From contig NZ_CP084742.1 of assembly GCF_020520285.1 (NCBI RefSeq), positions 4,092,001-4,156,000 on the forward strand: a DNA stretch of 64,000 nt. The letters run 5' to 3'. The notes beneath the pieces were generated by a model. That model did no database searches. It worked only from the letters and a program-made list of their open reading frames with translations, and had not been told where the DNA came from. This document shows, in pieces, positions 24,798 through 34,201 of this stretch. The stretch is from Pseudomonas sp. L5B5. GTDB lineage: Bacteria; Pseudomonadota; Gammaproteobacteria; Pseudomonadales; Pseudomonadaceae. The position numbers and the translations under genes are program-made. How positions within the stretch are numbered: position 1 is the stretch's first letter; every line of letters starts with the position of its first letter.

Positions 24798-26576
24798 ATG
24801 AAGCTAGCGATTAAACTGCGGACCCGGCTGTTTCTCAGTATCTCCGCCTTGATCACGGTGGCGCTGCTGGGCCTGGTGCTGGGGCTGGTCAGCGTGATGC
24901 AGATGGCCAGCACCCAGGAATCACTGATCCGCAACAACTTCATCACCCTGGACCTGGGGCTAAAGCTGCGCCAGACCCTGGGTGACCAGTTGATCCTCAT
25001 GCTGAGCAACAAGCCCGACCCGGTCGCCCTGGAAACCTCCCGCCAGCGTTATCTGGAGCTGCTGGACCAGGGCATCGCCCAAGAACAGCAGCAAGGGCGG
25101 CAAAACGGCTTCCAGCAAGCCCGCAACGACTACCTGAGCTTCTTCCAGGCCTTCGAGCGCAGCAACTCCAGCCTGAGCAACAACAATGAGCTGACCGAGC
25201 GTTTCAACACCTTGCGCGGCGGCCTGATCAACGAACACAAGCGAGCCCTGGACAACATCAGCGAAGTGGAACACCAGACCCGTGGCCGGGCCTTGCTGGT
25301 GGCCGGCCTGCTGGGCCTCGTGGGCCTGGCGGTGCTGATCATCGGCTTCATTACCGCCCATTCCATCGCTCGACGCTTTGGCGGCCCGATCGAAGCCCTG
25401 GCCAAGGCGGCGGACAAGATCAGCCAGGGCAACTTCGACGTCACCCTGCCGATTTCGGGTCCGGCGGAAATGAACCTGCTGACCCGCCGTTTCGGCATCA
25501 TGGCCGAAGTCCTGCGCCAGCATCAGGCAACCAATGTCGATGAGCTGCTGGCCGGGCAGCAGCGACTGCAGGCAGTGCTCGACAGCATCGATGACGGGCT
25601 CCTGATGATCGATCGCCAGGGATGCCTGGAACACCTCAATCCGGTCGCCCAACGCCAGCTCGGCTGGGACCAGGAACGCCTGGGACAGGGCCTGGGCAGC
25701 GCCCTGCAACGCCCGGAGCTGGACGAGCAACTGCAACTGGTGTTGCGCGGTGGCAACCTGGAGCGGGCACCCGAGGATCTGGACATCGAGGTTGATGGCG
25801 AATCGCGCCTGCTGACCTACAGCCTGACCCCGGTGTGCCACACCCAGGGGCATATCCTCGGGGCGGTGATGGTGCTGCACGACGTCACCGAGCAGCGGGC
25901 ATTCGAACGCGTGCGCAGCGAGTTCGTGCTGCGCGCCTCCCACGAGCTGCGCACCCCGGTCACCGGCATGCACATGGCCTTCGGCCTGCTCCAGGAGCGC
26001 CTGCATTTTGCCGAGGAGTCCCGGGAAACCGACCTGCTCAACACCGTCAACGAAGAAATGCAGCGCTTGATGCAACTGATCAACGACCTGCTGAACTTTT
26101 CCCGCTACCAGAACGGCTTGCAGAAGCTGACGCTCGCCCCTTGCTCCCTCGACCAGTTGCTGGAACAGACCCAAGGGCGCTTCATCGAACAGGCGCAGCA
26201 ACAGGGCATCTCGCTGCTGCTGGAGATCCAGGCACCACTGCCGCGCCTGCATGCCGATCGCCCGCAGCTGGAGCGAGTGCTGGACAACCTGGTGGACAAT
26301 GCCCTGCGCCACACCGCCCGCGGCGGCCAGATCCGCTTGCAAGCCCGGCGTCATGGCGAACGAGTGATCGTCAGTGTCGAGGACAACGGCGAGGGCATCG
26401 CCTATGGCCAGCAGGGACGGATCTTCGAACCTTTCGTCCAGGTGGGACGCAAGAAAGGCGGCGCCGGCCTGGGGCTGGCGCTGTGCAAGGAGATCGTCCA
26501 GCTCCATGGCGGACGCATGGGCGTGTACTCAAGGCCGGGACAGGGCACCCAGTTCTACCTGGCACTGCCGCTCTAG
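24798..26576 (+). CDS. kinB: Sensor histidine kinase KinB
   Basis: A 592-residue inner-membrane kinase that phosphorylates, and in P. aeruginosa mainly dephosphorylates, AlgB. Layout: membrane helix 1 (about residues 10-33), a periplasmic helical sensor region, and helix 2 (about 164-186). Then come HAMP (RFGGPIEALAKAADKISQGN), PAS (about 250-360), HisKA with H382 in ASHELRTPVTGM, and HATPase with NLVDNALRHTARGG and GGAGLGLALCKEI. It is co-transcribed with algB. Its stop overlaps the convergent EAL gene stop by three bases. Confidence 0.95.
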   Translation: MKLAIKLRTRLFLSISALITVALLGLVLGLVSVMQMASTQESLIRNNFITLDLGLKLRQTLGDQLILMLSNKPDPVALETSRQRYLELLDQGIAQEQQQGRQNGFQQARNDYLSFFQAFERSNSSLSNNNELTERFNTLRGGLINEHKRALDNISEVEHQTRGRALLVAGLLGLVGLAVLIIGFITAHSIARRFGGPIEALAKAADKISQGNFDVTLPISGPAEMNLLTRRFGIMAEVLRQHQATNVDELLAGQQRLQAVLDSIDDGLLMIDRQGCLEHLNPVAQRQLGWDQERLGQGLGSALQRPELDEQLQLVLRGGNLERAPEDLDIEVDGESRLLTYSLTPVCHTQGHILGAVMVLHDVTEQRAFERVRSEFVLRASHELRTPVTGMHMAFGLLQERLHFAEESRETDLLNTVNEEMQRLMQLINDLLNFSRYQNGLQKLTLAPCSLDQLLEQTQGRFIEQAQQQGISLLLEIQAPLPRLHADRPQLERVLDNLVDNALRHTARGGQIRLQARRHGERVIVSVEDNGEGIAYGQQGRIFEPFVQVGRKKGGAGLGLALCKEIVQLHGGRMGVYSRPGQGTQFYLALPL

Positions 26577-28192
26577 GCTTCATCGTCCAGACGCCGGACC
26601 ACCAGGCGCCGACCTCGGGTGAGCAACTCGGTGAACTGCACCGCGCTCAGGGCCTGGGCGAACAGCCAGCCCTGGCCAAAGCTCACGCCTTCGCTGCTCA
26701 GCAGCACGGCCTGGTCCTCGCATTCGATACCCTCGGCGATCACCTTGAGCTTCAGGGCGTGGGCCATGCGGATGATGTGCGGCGCCACACCGCTGCTGGC
26801 CGCGTCGTGCCCCAGGGCGTCGATGAACGCCTTGTCGATCTTCAGGCAGTCCACCGGCAGGCTCTGCAGATAGGCCAGGCTGCAGTAACCCGTGCCGAAG
26901 TCGTCGATCAGCACTTGATGCCCGACATCCCGCAGGGCCTGCAGGTTGTTGCGCGCCACCACCACATCGATCAAGCCACGCTCGGTCACCTCGAAGGCGA
27001 TCTGTCGCGCCGCGACCCGATGCAGCGCCAGGAGCCGGGCCATGACTCGGCCGATGCGTGGCACCATGACGTCGCAGGCGGCCAGGTTGACCGAGATATA
27101 CAGCTGCGGATTGGCCCGCAGCACATGCCCCAGTTGCTCCAGCAGGCGTTGCAGGACGAAATCGGTGATCTGGCGGATTTGCCCGGTGTTTTCCGCCAGC
27201 GGAATGAACAGGTCCGGGCTGGTCAGGGTGCCATCCGGGCGGCGCCAGCGCAGCAACGCTTCGGCCCCAACGCAGGCCCGGCTGCTCAGCTCGAAGATCG
27301 GCTGGTACAACACCTGCAGCTCGCCTCGGCGCAAGGCCCCTTGCAGCTCGGCCCCCAGGGACTGGCGTTGGCGTACCAGCTGGTACACCAGGGCACCGAT
27401 GAACAACGCCAGCAGCAGGCTGGCTGGCAGCAGCCACCACCAGCCTTCGAGCATCTCAGCCTGCAAGCTGGCACGAGGAGTCATCAGCACCAGCTGGTAC
27501 TCGGGATTCTGGGTCGGCATGCGATAGACCAGCAGCTCGCGGGTCACCTGCAACGGTCGGCCAGGGTCGTTCTGCCAGGGTTGCGTCGGCGGCCAGGGGC
27601 GGGCCGGGCCCAGCACCGGAATGGCCCTGCGCCCCTGGTCGACCACCACCATCAGGCTGCCACCGGGGGGCAGGTCGACCACGTCGGTCAGGTGCCCGCG
27701 GGACGTGGCGACCCGGAAATTGCCCCGGCCCAGCATCAGCGCCGCCAGGTTCTCGTTGGGTTGGGTCGAGGTGTTCAGCCAGTAGCTGTAGGTCGGCCCA
27801 AGGATGTCCGCCGGCCTGGAGGAGGGCGCAAGGTTCTGCCGGGGCCAGTTGGAGCAGGCCTGGTCGGCATCCATGTAGGCCGCCTCATAGATGAAGCGGT
27901 AGTTGAAGCTGACCTGCTGCAGCACGGCGACCATGTCCGCGCTGCACTCTCGCAGTGGCTGGGCCTCCAGGGTATCCAGGCCTTCGCGCAGTTGCCTGAA
28001 GAGTTGCTCCAGGCGCTCCAGGAAACGCCGGCCCTGGGCATTCATCTGCTCGCTTTCGCGCTGCTGGACTTCGTACATGGCCACAGCGGCACTGCCTAGA
28101 ATCAGCACTGCCGCGCTCAGGGCAACCGCCAGCGTCGCCAGCAGCCAGGGGCGATAGAACCAGGTGCGCGTGGTCTCGCGAGCGGCCGGCAT
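26573..28192 (-). CDS. Cyclic-di-GMP phosphodiesterase with CSS and EAL domains
   Basis: A 539-residue membrane protein with two helices (about residues 17-40 and 247-268). These enclose a periplasmic CSS-type sensor (LRECSADMVAVLQQ, with a second Cys in DQACSNWP). Such sensors respond to disulfide state set by DsbA/DsbB. The C-terminal EAL domain (about 285-530) keeps the catalytic residues: GAEALLRWRRPDG, YISVNLAACD, FEVTERGLID, DDFGTGYCSLAYL and KIDKAFID. It should hydrolyse c-di-GMP to pGpG. dsbA lies 4 kb away on the same strand. It is a monocistronic gene with no obvious terminator. Confidence 0.93.
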   Translation of the reverse strand: MPAARETTRTWFYRPWLLATLAVALSAAVLILGSAAVAMYEVQQRESEQMNAQGRRFLERLEQLFRQLREGLDTLEAQPLRECSADMVAVLQQVSFNYRFIYEAAYMDADQACSNWPRQNLAPSSRPADILGPTYSYWLNTSTQPNENLAALMLGRGNFRVATSRGHLTDVVDLPPGGSLMVVVDQGRRAIPVLGPARPWPPTQPWQNDPGRPLQVTRELLVYRMPTQNPEYQLVLMTPRASLQAEMLEGWWWLLPASLLLALFIGALVYQLVRQRQSLGAELQGALRRGELQVLYQPIFELSSRACVGAEALLRWRRPDGTLTSPDLFIPLAENTGQIRQITDFVLQRLLEQLGHVLRANPQLYISVNLAACDVMVPRIGRVMARLLALHRVAARQIAFEVTERGLIDVVVARNNLQALRDVGHQVLIDDFGTGYCSLAYLQSLPVDCLKIDKAFIDALGHDAASSGVAPHIIRMAHALKLKVIAEGIECEDQAVLLSSEGVSFGQGWLFAQALSAVQFTELLTRGRRLVVRRLDDEA

Positions 28193-28268
28193 CAGGGAAG
28201 ATCCGAAGGATTACCAATGAGTTATAGCAACTGATTGGACAATCGGCCTCCACCGTCCGGCGGCGTCA

Positions 28269-29051
28269 TTATTTTGTCTGGTTGAGCACCTGCAGGATCG
28301 CCGCGCTCTCGGCGTCCGGCGTGCCGTCGAAACGTCCCGGCCGGTAGTGCATCTGAAAGGCCGCCAGGACATTGCGGGTCGCCACGTCCAGTTCGCCGGT
28401 CTGCGGGGTGGCGTAACCCAGGCGCGCCAGCTGCTGCTGGAACCAGCTGATGCTCGGCAGGCTTGCCGCATAGAACGCTTGCTGGCGCGCCACGGCCTGG
28501 GCATTGGGCCACAGGCCCAGGCCTGCCTCGGCCAGGCGCTTCCAGGGGAACAACGGGCCCGGGTCGAGCTTGCGCATGGGCGCAATGTCGCTGTGGCCGA
28601 TGATGTGGCGCGGGGAGATGTTGTTGCGCTTGCTGATGTCCTTGAGCAGCACGATCAGGTTCTGGATCTGCGCCTCGCTGTAGGGATACCACAGGCGTCC
28701 GCCAGGGCCATCGCGAAAGCCCGGATTGACGATCTCGATGCCAATGGAGCTGGAGTTGAGCCACGTCCGGCCCTGCCACTGGCTGTCGCCGGCGTGCCAG
28801 GCGCGGTACTGCTCGTCCACCAACTTGTAGATCGTGGCGGACTTGTCGTCGCCGATCAGGTAGTGGCTGCTGACCTGACCATGGGTCAGCAAGGCCAGCG
28901 AGCGCTCCAGGGAGGCCGAGGTGTAGTGGACAATGATGAACTGCGCACGCTGGTCATAGTTGACCGAAGGGTGGCTGGTATCGATGCGCGGGCCGCTGGA
29001 GCAGCCGGCAAGCATCAGCAGGAAGGAGACGGCAAGAACGAGGAATTTCAT
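28269..29051 (-). CDS. ampDh2: Lipoprotein N-acetylmuramoyl-L-alanine amidase (AmpDh2-like)
   Basis: A 260-residue amidase of the AmiD/AmpD (Amidase_2) family that cuts the amide bond between muramic acid and peptide stems in periplasmic murein. A lipobox LAGC (C17) makes it an outer-membrane lipoprotein. Zinc ligands fit H42 (IIVHYTS), H153 (GHSDIAP) and D163 (KLDPGP). The C-terminal about 75 residues form a peptidoglycan-binding domain (LARLGYATPQTGELD). ATG 29051 gives a proper lipoprotein signal; the longer frame from 29108 does not. In P. aeruginosa the homologue lies next to algB-kinB too. Confidence 0.9.
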   Translation of the reverse strand: MKFLVLAVSFLLMLAGCSSGPRIDTSHPSVNYDQRAQFIIVHYTSASLERSLALLTHGQVSSHYLIGDDKSATIYKLVDEQYRAWHAGDSQWQGRTWLNSSSIGIEIVNPGFRDGPGGRLWYPYSEAQIQNLIVLLKDISKRNNISPRHIIGHSDIAPMRKLDPGPLFPWKRLAEAGLGLWPNAQAVARQQAFYAASLPSISWFQQQLARLGYATPQTGELDVATRNVLAAFQMHYRPGRFDGTPDAESAAILQVLNQTK

Positions 29052-29153
29052 GGCAGGGAACAGTACGCTTGAGACATTAATGCAACAGTGTAACGTACTG
29101 ATCCCCACCTCATGGGCAAAACTGCATCGGCGGCAGCGCAGGCGACCAGCGCC

Positions 29154-31355
29154 TCAACCGGCCTCGACCCGGTTGCGCCCGGCATCCTTGGCGCGGTACA
29201 GCGCCTGATCGGCTCGCTTGATCACCAGATCGCTGCGATCTCCGGCCTTGAAGGCGCTGAGGCCGATCGACACCGTGACGGTTACCGGTTCGCCCTTGAA
29301 GTGGAACGGGCAGGCCTCGATCGCCGCACGCAGGGCTTCCACCAGACGCGCCCCTACCGGCCACGGGGTATCGGGCATCAGCAGGACAAACTCCTCGCCA
29401 CCGAAGCGAGCGATGAAATCAGTTCCCCGCAGGCGCTTGCGCAGCACGTTGGCGATGATCTTGAGCACCTTGTCGCCCGCCAGGTGCCCATAGTTGTCGT
29501 TGATCCGCTTGAAGTGATCGAGGTCCAGCATCGCCAGCAGCAGGCTGTTGCCATGACGCTGCCACTGGCCGACCTCGTGCTCCAGGCGTTCGCTCCAGGC
29601 CGCACGGTTGGGCAGGCCGGTGAGCGGGTCGACCAGGGCCTTCTGTCGCTGTTCCTCCAGGTGCTCGCGATAACCCTGGGCCTCCTGTTCCATGCTTGAT
29701 ACCCGTGTCGCCAGGCTCTGCAGACGGACGGCCATGTCTTTCTCGCGCTCGTCCCGCTGCTTCTGGTGCTGGTCCATGGTCCCCAGCAAGCCTTCGAGAT
29801 GGCTTTCCAGCACCTGCTTGAGATCATCCAGGTCCGCCGCTTCCTGGACGCTGCTTTGCAGGCCATCGACCTGTTCACGAATCTGCGAGTCCATCGCCCG
29901 TGCCGCCGAACTGATGTCGGCATGGCCGTCGCTGGCGGCCTGCAGGTTGTTCTGGAAGGCTTCGAGGCGTTCGTTGAGATGCTTGAGGTAATCCTCGAAC
30001 TCATGCTGGCCGGAATCGGTGATGGCCAGCATCAAGACTGCAAGATCGTCGAGGATCGGCAGCAATTCGTACCAGTTAAGCCCATGTTGCAGACGGTCGC
30101 GCATCGCCTCGGCCTGGGGGCGGTGCCGCTCCGGCAGGCTCAGGTCGTCGAGCAGCCCCAGCAGCGTGTGCTCGATGTGCTTGGCCACCGAGCTATAGGA
30201 GGGCTCGGGAGAGTCGGGCAATGCATACAGCACATCGTGTTCCGGCTGCTCCGGATCGATGGCCGCCAGGGCCTCGGCCATGACGGCCGGCAAAGGCAGG
30301 CTGTCGAGCAGTGCGGCGGCGGGAATCGGCAGCAGTTCGTCGGGGTTGCCGGCACCAGGTTCGGCAACCTGGGGCATGGCTGCCGGCTCAGGCATTGCCT
30401 CGGGTGCCGGGGATGCAGGTATGGCTTGAACCGCTACGGGTTCCGGAACCTGGACCAGGGGCTCAGGCTCGACCTCAAGGGCGGGGGCTTCCTCCCGGGG
30501 CAGGACCGGCGGTACGAAGGCGACCACCGACGCCGCGACCGGTTCGGCTTCGGGCTCAGGCTCAGGCTCAGGTTCAAGCGTGGGCTTGGGCTGGGTGGCG
30601 ACAGGCTCGAAGGACGGCTCTGGCAGGATATCCGCCGCCTCCTGTACCGCTGGCGAGACGACGGGCCCCTGGGGGCTGGCAAGAGCTGCGGGTGCTATGC
30701 GTGCCGGCGCCTGGCCATGCTCGTGCAGCGTATCGTGGGCAGCCTCTTCGGGCCGGGACTGGCTGTCCGACGCGGGTGTCGGTGCCTCTGGCACAGGTGC
30801 GGGCTGGGGTACGGGCGTCGCATCGCCGGCATCGCGCGCTCCGAACAAGCGCTGCAACAGGCTCGGACGCTCCGGCTCGACCGGGCTGTCCAACTGGTTC
30901 AGGGCCTTGCCTTGCAGGGTGCTCAACTCGCCCAGCAGTAGCGGGATCTCCCGCGCCTGGCTGACCCGGCCATCCAGCTGCTTGGCGAAGACCTTGAGCG
31001 GACGGCTGACCTCGCGCGGCAGGGGCAAGGCCTGCAATTGGGTGACCAGCGCCGTCAGGGCGCTGCTCATCTGGTCGATGCGGGTTTCCCGGCGCTGCTC
31101 GGAATCCAGCACGGCCTTTTCCAGTCGGGGCAACAGGGCAGCCAGCCCGGCGTCCATATCGTCGGCCCGCACGACCTCGCGCATTTCCTTCATGCATTGG
31201 TCGACTGCACGATCCGTCCCTTCCGCCGCCAGGGTGCTGCGCACCAGGCCGCGGCGCAGCAGGTCAAGCCGGGCAGCCCAGCGGCGCTCTAGCTTGTCCT
31301 GCTGTTCGATGCTCTTGAGGTACTTCTCTTTCCAGCGCTGGGCGTCGTCGCTCAT
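29154..31355 (-). CDS. dgcP: Diguanylate cyclase DgcP
   Basis: A 733-residue cytoplasmic GGDEF protein resembling DgcP, a pole-localised cyclase of pseudomonads. Order: an N-terminal helical region (1-180), then a Pro/Glu/Ala-rich low-complexity segment (about 185-345, including repeated PEPEPEPEAEP). A helical middle (about 390-560, coiled-coil-like) and a C-terminal GGDEF domain follow, with DPLTGLPNRAAWSERLE and the active site RFGGEEFVLLMP. GGEEF predicts active c-di-GMP synthesis. It overlaps the EEP-family gene by four bases, so the two form one operon with dsbA upstream. Confidence 0.9.
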   Translation of the reverse strand: MSDDAQRWKEKYLKSIEQQDKLERRWAARLDLLRRGLVRSTLAAEGTDRAVDQCMKEMREVVRADDMDAGLAALLPRLEKAVLDSEQRRETRIDQMSSALTALVTQLQALPLPREVSRPLKVFAKQLDGRVSQAREIPLLLGELSTLQGKALNQLDSPVEPERPSLLQRLFGARDAGDATPVPQPAPVPEAPTPASDSQSRPEEAAHDTLHEHGQAPARIAPAALASPQGPVVSPAVQEAADILPEPSFEPVATQPKPTLEPEPEPEPEAEPVAASVVAFVPPVLPREEAPALEVEPEPLVQVPEPVAVQAIPASPAPEAMPEPAAMPQVAEPGAGNPDELLPIPAAALLDSLPLPAVMAEALAAIDPEQPEHDVLYALPDSPEPSYSSVAKHIEHTLLGLLDDLSLPERHRPQAEAMRDRLQHGLNWYELLPILDDLAVLMLAITDSGQHEFEDYLKHLNERLEAFQNNLQAASDGHADISSAARAMDSQIREQVDGLQSSVQEAADLDDLKQVLESHLEGLLGTMDQHQKQRDEREKDMAVRLQSLATRVSSMEQEAQGYREHLEEQRQKALVDPLTGLPNRAAWSERLEHEVGQWQRHGNSLLLAMLDLDHFKRINDNYGHLAGDKVLKIIANVLRKRLRGTDFIARFGGEEFVLLMPDTPWPVGARLVEALRAAIEACPFHFKGEPVTVTVSIGLSAFKAGDRSDLVIKRADQALYRAKDAGRNRVEAG

Positions 31356-32230
31356 TCATCGGTTCCGCGAGGGGCAGGACTCAACGCGGGCAATGCATCG
31401 GCCGTGAGCGAACCCGGCAGACGAATCTCTACCGCGACCGGCAGGTGATCGGATATGGGTTGAGCCAGGACCTCGACACGCTCCAGGGTCAGGCTGGGGC
31501 TGAGCAGGATGTGGTCCAGGCAGCGTTGCGGACGCCAGCTGGGGAAGGTCGCCTGCAGTTGCGGCGCCAGCAGGCTGAGGTCACGCAAGGGAGAATGCTC
31601 CAGCAGGTCGCTGGCATGGGTGTTCATGTCGCCCATCAGGACCTGGTGCTTGTAACCGCCAATCAACTCGCGAATGTACGCCAGTTGCCGGGTTCGCGCC
31701 CGGGCACCGAGCGCCAGGTGCATCATCACCACCACCAGCGCATCCGGGCCTTCGCCGAACCGCAGCAGGATCGCGCCACGCCCTTTCGGACCTGGCAACG
31801 GATGATCTTCAATGGCCCAGGGGCGCAAGCGACTGAGCACGCCATTGCTGTGCTGAGCCAGGCGCCCAAGGTTGCGGTTGAGTTGCTGGTACCAGTAGGG
31901 AAAGGCACCCAGCTGGGCCAGGTGTTCCACTTGATTGACATAGCCCGAGCGCAGGCTGCCGCCATCGGCCTCCTGCAGGGCCACCAGGTCGAAGTCTCCC
32001 AGCAGGCTACCGATCTTCTGCAGGTTGTCCGCCCGCCCCGTGTGGGGCAGCAGGTGCTGCCAGCCACGAGTCAGGTAGTGACGATAACGCTCGGTGCTGA
32101 TACCGACCTGGATGTTGAAACTGAGCAAGCGCAGACGGCTGTCAGCCGGCAGGCCGGACGACGCTAAATGATGTTCGTTGACCTGCGGATCATGCAGGCC
32201 AACGATGCGTTCCGAGCCCCAGCGCAGCAT
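31352..32230 (-). CDS. Endonuclease/exonuclease/phosphatase (EEP) family protein
   Basis: A 292-residue metal-dependent hydrolase with the EEP (DNase I/exonuclease III-like) fold. Key motifs are LLSFNIQVG (Asn), VALQEADGG (metal-binding Glu), VMMHLALGARAR (His), MGDMNTHASDL (Asp/Asn) and PISDHLPV (Asp-His). All catalytic positions are present. It has no signal peptide. The substrate is unknown (nucleic acid or phospholipid head group). It lies 11 bases after dsbA and overlaps dgcP. Confidence 0.88.
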   Translation of the reverse strand: MLRWGSERIVGLHDPQVNEHHLASSGLPADSRLRLLSFNIQVGISTERYRHYLTRGWQHLLPHTGRADNLQKIGSLLGDFDLVALQEADGGSLRSGYVNQVEHLAQLGAFPYWYQQLNRNLGRLAQHSNGVLSRLRPWAIEDHPLPGPKGRGAILLRFGEGPDALVVVMMHLALGARARTRQLAYIRELIGGYKHQVLMGDMNTHASDLLEHSPLRDLSLLAPQLQATFPSWRPQRCLDHILLSPSLTLERVEVLAQPISDHLPVAVEIRLPGSLTADALPALSPAPRGTDE

Positions 32231-32241
32231 GGCGGCAGCGC

Positions 32242-32871
32242 TTACTTGGCTGCGCGCTCTTTGGCGATCAGCTGATCGGCGACATTCAGTGCGCCCTCAG
32301 GACCACCAGAAGTGCCCAGGTCGAAGCGGTATTTGCCATTGACCACCATGGTCGGTACGCCGGTGATCTGGTAGGCCTGGGCCTTCTTCTTGGCATCCTC
32401 GACCTTGCCCTTCACGGCGAAGGAATTGTAGGTGCTCAGGAACTTGTCCTTGTCGACGCCTTCGCCAACCAGGAACTCGGCCATTTCTTCAGGTGTGGCG
32501 AGCTTCTTGCCGCTGTGGATGGCTTCGAAAACGGCCTTGTGCACCTTGTGCTCGACACCCATGGCTTCCAGGGTGATGAACAGCTGGCCGTGAACATTCC
32601 AGATACCGCCGAACATGGCAGGGATACGAACGAAGTTGACGTCGGCCGGGAGCTTCTCGGCCCATGGATTGATGGTGGGCTCGAAGGCATAGCAATGCGG
32701 GCAGCCGTACCAGAACAGCTCCACTACTTCGATCTTGCCAGGCACCGCAACCGGAACGGCGCTGCTCAACTCCACATACTGTTTGCCGGCCTCAAGCGGC
32801 TCGGCGGCTTGAGCGGTCGCGCCAAACAGGCTGGCGGTAACGAGAGCGGCGCTGAGAATCAGATTACGCAT
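32242..32871 (-). CDS. dsbA: Thiol:disulfide interchange protein DsbA
   Basis: A 209-residue periplasmic oxidase that forms disulfide bonds in exported proteins. It has a signal peptide (about residues 1-22), the thioredoxin-fold active site C57-P-H-C60 in FWYGCPHCYAFEP, and the cis-proline loop ITGVPTMVVNGKYRF. AGGAG precedes ATG 32871. A terminator separates it from the upstream cytochrome c4 gene. It leads the dsbA-EEP-dgcP operon. Its product probably oxidises the many periplasmic Cys proteins encoded in this window. Confidence 0.96.
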   Translation of the reverse strand: MRNLILSAALVTASLFGATAQAAEPLEAGKQYVELSSAVPVAVPGKIEVVELFWYGCPHCYAFEPTINPWAEKLPADVNFVRIPAMFGGIWNVHGQLFITLEAMGVEHKVHKAVFEAIHSGKKLATPEEMAEFLVGEGVDKDKFLSTYNSFAVKGKVEDAKKKAQAYQITGVPTMVVNGKYRFDLGTSGGPEGALNVADQLIAKERAAK

Positions 32872-32964
32872 GCTTTACTCCTGGACAATTTAGGCGCCTC
32901 GCGCGACCTGAATTCAGACAGGTCATGGCAGGCTTGAGTTCGCTAGTGTAGCGGCTGGCGCCAT

Positions 32965-32991
32965 AAAAAAGGGCGGCCTGAGCCACCCTTT
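32965..32991 (-). terminator. Terminator after cytochrome c4 gene
   Basis: On the minus strand, AAAGGGTGG and CCGCCCTTT form a 9-bp stem (one wobble) followed by TTTTTTATGG. It ends the cytochrome c5-c4 transcript before dsbA. Confidence 0.85.
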
Positions 32992-33067
32992 ATGCTTGCA
33001 CCGTCAGATTAATCGATCATTAACGTGGCCTTGGCTGCGCATCGGCCAGCAACTGATCGAAGCGGCC

Positions 33068-33673
33068 TCAGTGCAGGCCCTGAATATAGCTGGATACCGC
33101 TTCGATATCCTTGTTGCTCAGTTTGCCGGCGATGCTGCGCATGACCATGGTGTCGCCGTCGTTGGTACGGGCACCTTCGCGGAAATCGGTCAGCTGCTTG
33201 GCCACGTACTGAGCGTGCTGGCCACTCAGGTGAGGGAAGCCGGCTGCAGCGTTACCCGCACCGTTCGGCGAGTGGCAACCGGTGCAGGCTGGCATGCCCT
33301 GGTCCAGCTTGCCGCCGCGGAACAGCTCTTCGCCACGGGCCACGACCTTGGGATCGGCGGCACCGACACTGCCTTTCTGGCTGGCGAAATAGGCCGCGAT
33401 GTCGGCCAGGTCCTGATCACTCAGGTTGGTCAGCAAGCCGGTCATTTCCAGCACTTGACGCTTGCCGGACTTGATATCGTGCAACTGCTTGTCCAGGTAC
33501 TTTTCCCCCTGACCCGCCAGCTTGGGAAAGTTTGGCGCCATGCTGTTCCCATCAGGGCCGTGGCAAGCGCCACAGACTGCGGCTTTCGCCTGACCGGCAG
33601 CAGCGTCGCCTGCGGCATGGGCAACACCAGTGATGCCCAGGGTCAACAGCAGACTCACGAGTAATTTGTTCAT
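33068..33673 (-). CDS. cc4: Diheme cytochrome c4
   Basis: A 201-residue periplasmic electron carrier with a signal peptide (ending VAHA) and two c-type heme sites, C34-G-A-C-H38 and C130-T-G-C-H134. Each domain has later Met ligands (GNSMAPNFPKL and GDTMVMRSI). The duplicated heme domain is typical of cytochrome c4, which donates electrons to terminal oxidases such as cbb3 or caa3. It lies 45 bases after the small cytochrome c5-like gene and is followed by a terminator. Confidence 0.94.
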   Translation of the reverse strand: MNKLLVSLLLTLGITGVAHAAGDAAAGQAKAAVCGACHGPDGNSMAPNFPKLAGQGEKYLDKQLHDIKSGKRQVLEMTGLLTNLSDQDLADIAAYFASQKGSVGAADPKVVARGEELFRGGKLDQGMPACTGCHSPNGAGNAAAGFPHLSGQHAQYVAKQLTDFREGARTNDGDTMVMRSIAGKLSNKDIEAVSSYIQGLH

Positions 33674-33718
33674 CAGCTAATCCAACTACGGCTAAGGGTT
33701 AAGAGTTATGGACCGGGA

Positions 33719-34009
33719 TCACTCGCTCATCCAGTGGATGATGACTCGGTAATCCTCGGCACTGCAGTCCATGCACAAACCACGCGGCGGCATCGCCTTG
33801 AAACCCTGGGTCACGTGTTGCACCAGCGTCTCCATACCTTGCGCCAACCTCGGCGCCCAAGCTTCCTGGTCGCCCTTGCGGGGCGCCGTGGGTAGTTGGC
33901 CGGAATGACAAGCCCCACAAACACGGTTGTACACAGCTTCCGGATCCTGTGTAGCCTGAGCGCTGTAAAGCGGCATCAGGACGCCGGCAGCTAGCAGCCA
34001 TTTCGTCAT
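33719..34009 (-). CDS. Cytochrome c5-like monoheme protein
   Basis: A 96-residue exported cytochrome with a signal peptide (ending SAQA), heme site C31-G-A-C-H35, axial Met in FKAMPPRG and the CMDC cysteine pair typical of cytochrome c5. It is periplasmic and probably passes electrons within the same pathway as cytochrome c4, with which it shares an operon. It is divergent from yihA, with a 190-base promoter region between. Confidence 0.9.
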   Translation of the reverse strand: MTKWLLAAGVLMPLYSAQATQDPEAVYNRVCGACHSGQLPTAPRKGDQEAWAPRLAQGMETLVQHVTQGFKAMPPRGLCMDCSAEDYRVIIHWMSE

Positions 34010-34201
34010 AAAACGACCTTTTCAGGGTTGAGAGCGTGCTGCGTTCTAATGCGCATCCAAGGTTTATCGCTCTCGTGAGCTTCATCCTACGCTGGGACAA
34101 AGCGCACACAAAATCTGCGGCATTATATACTGGCGTTACTGAAACTTAAACGACACCGCTCGCCGCACCCACCCTTGGCATCGCCCCTATTCGGAAATCC
34201 C

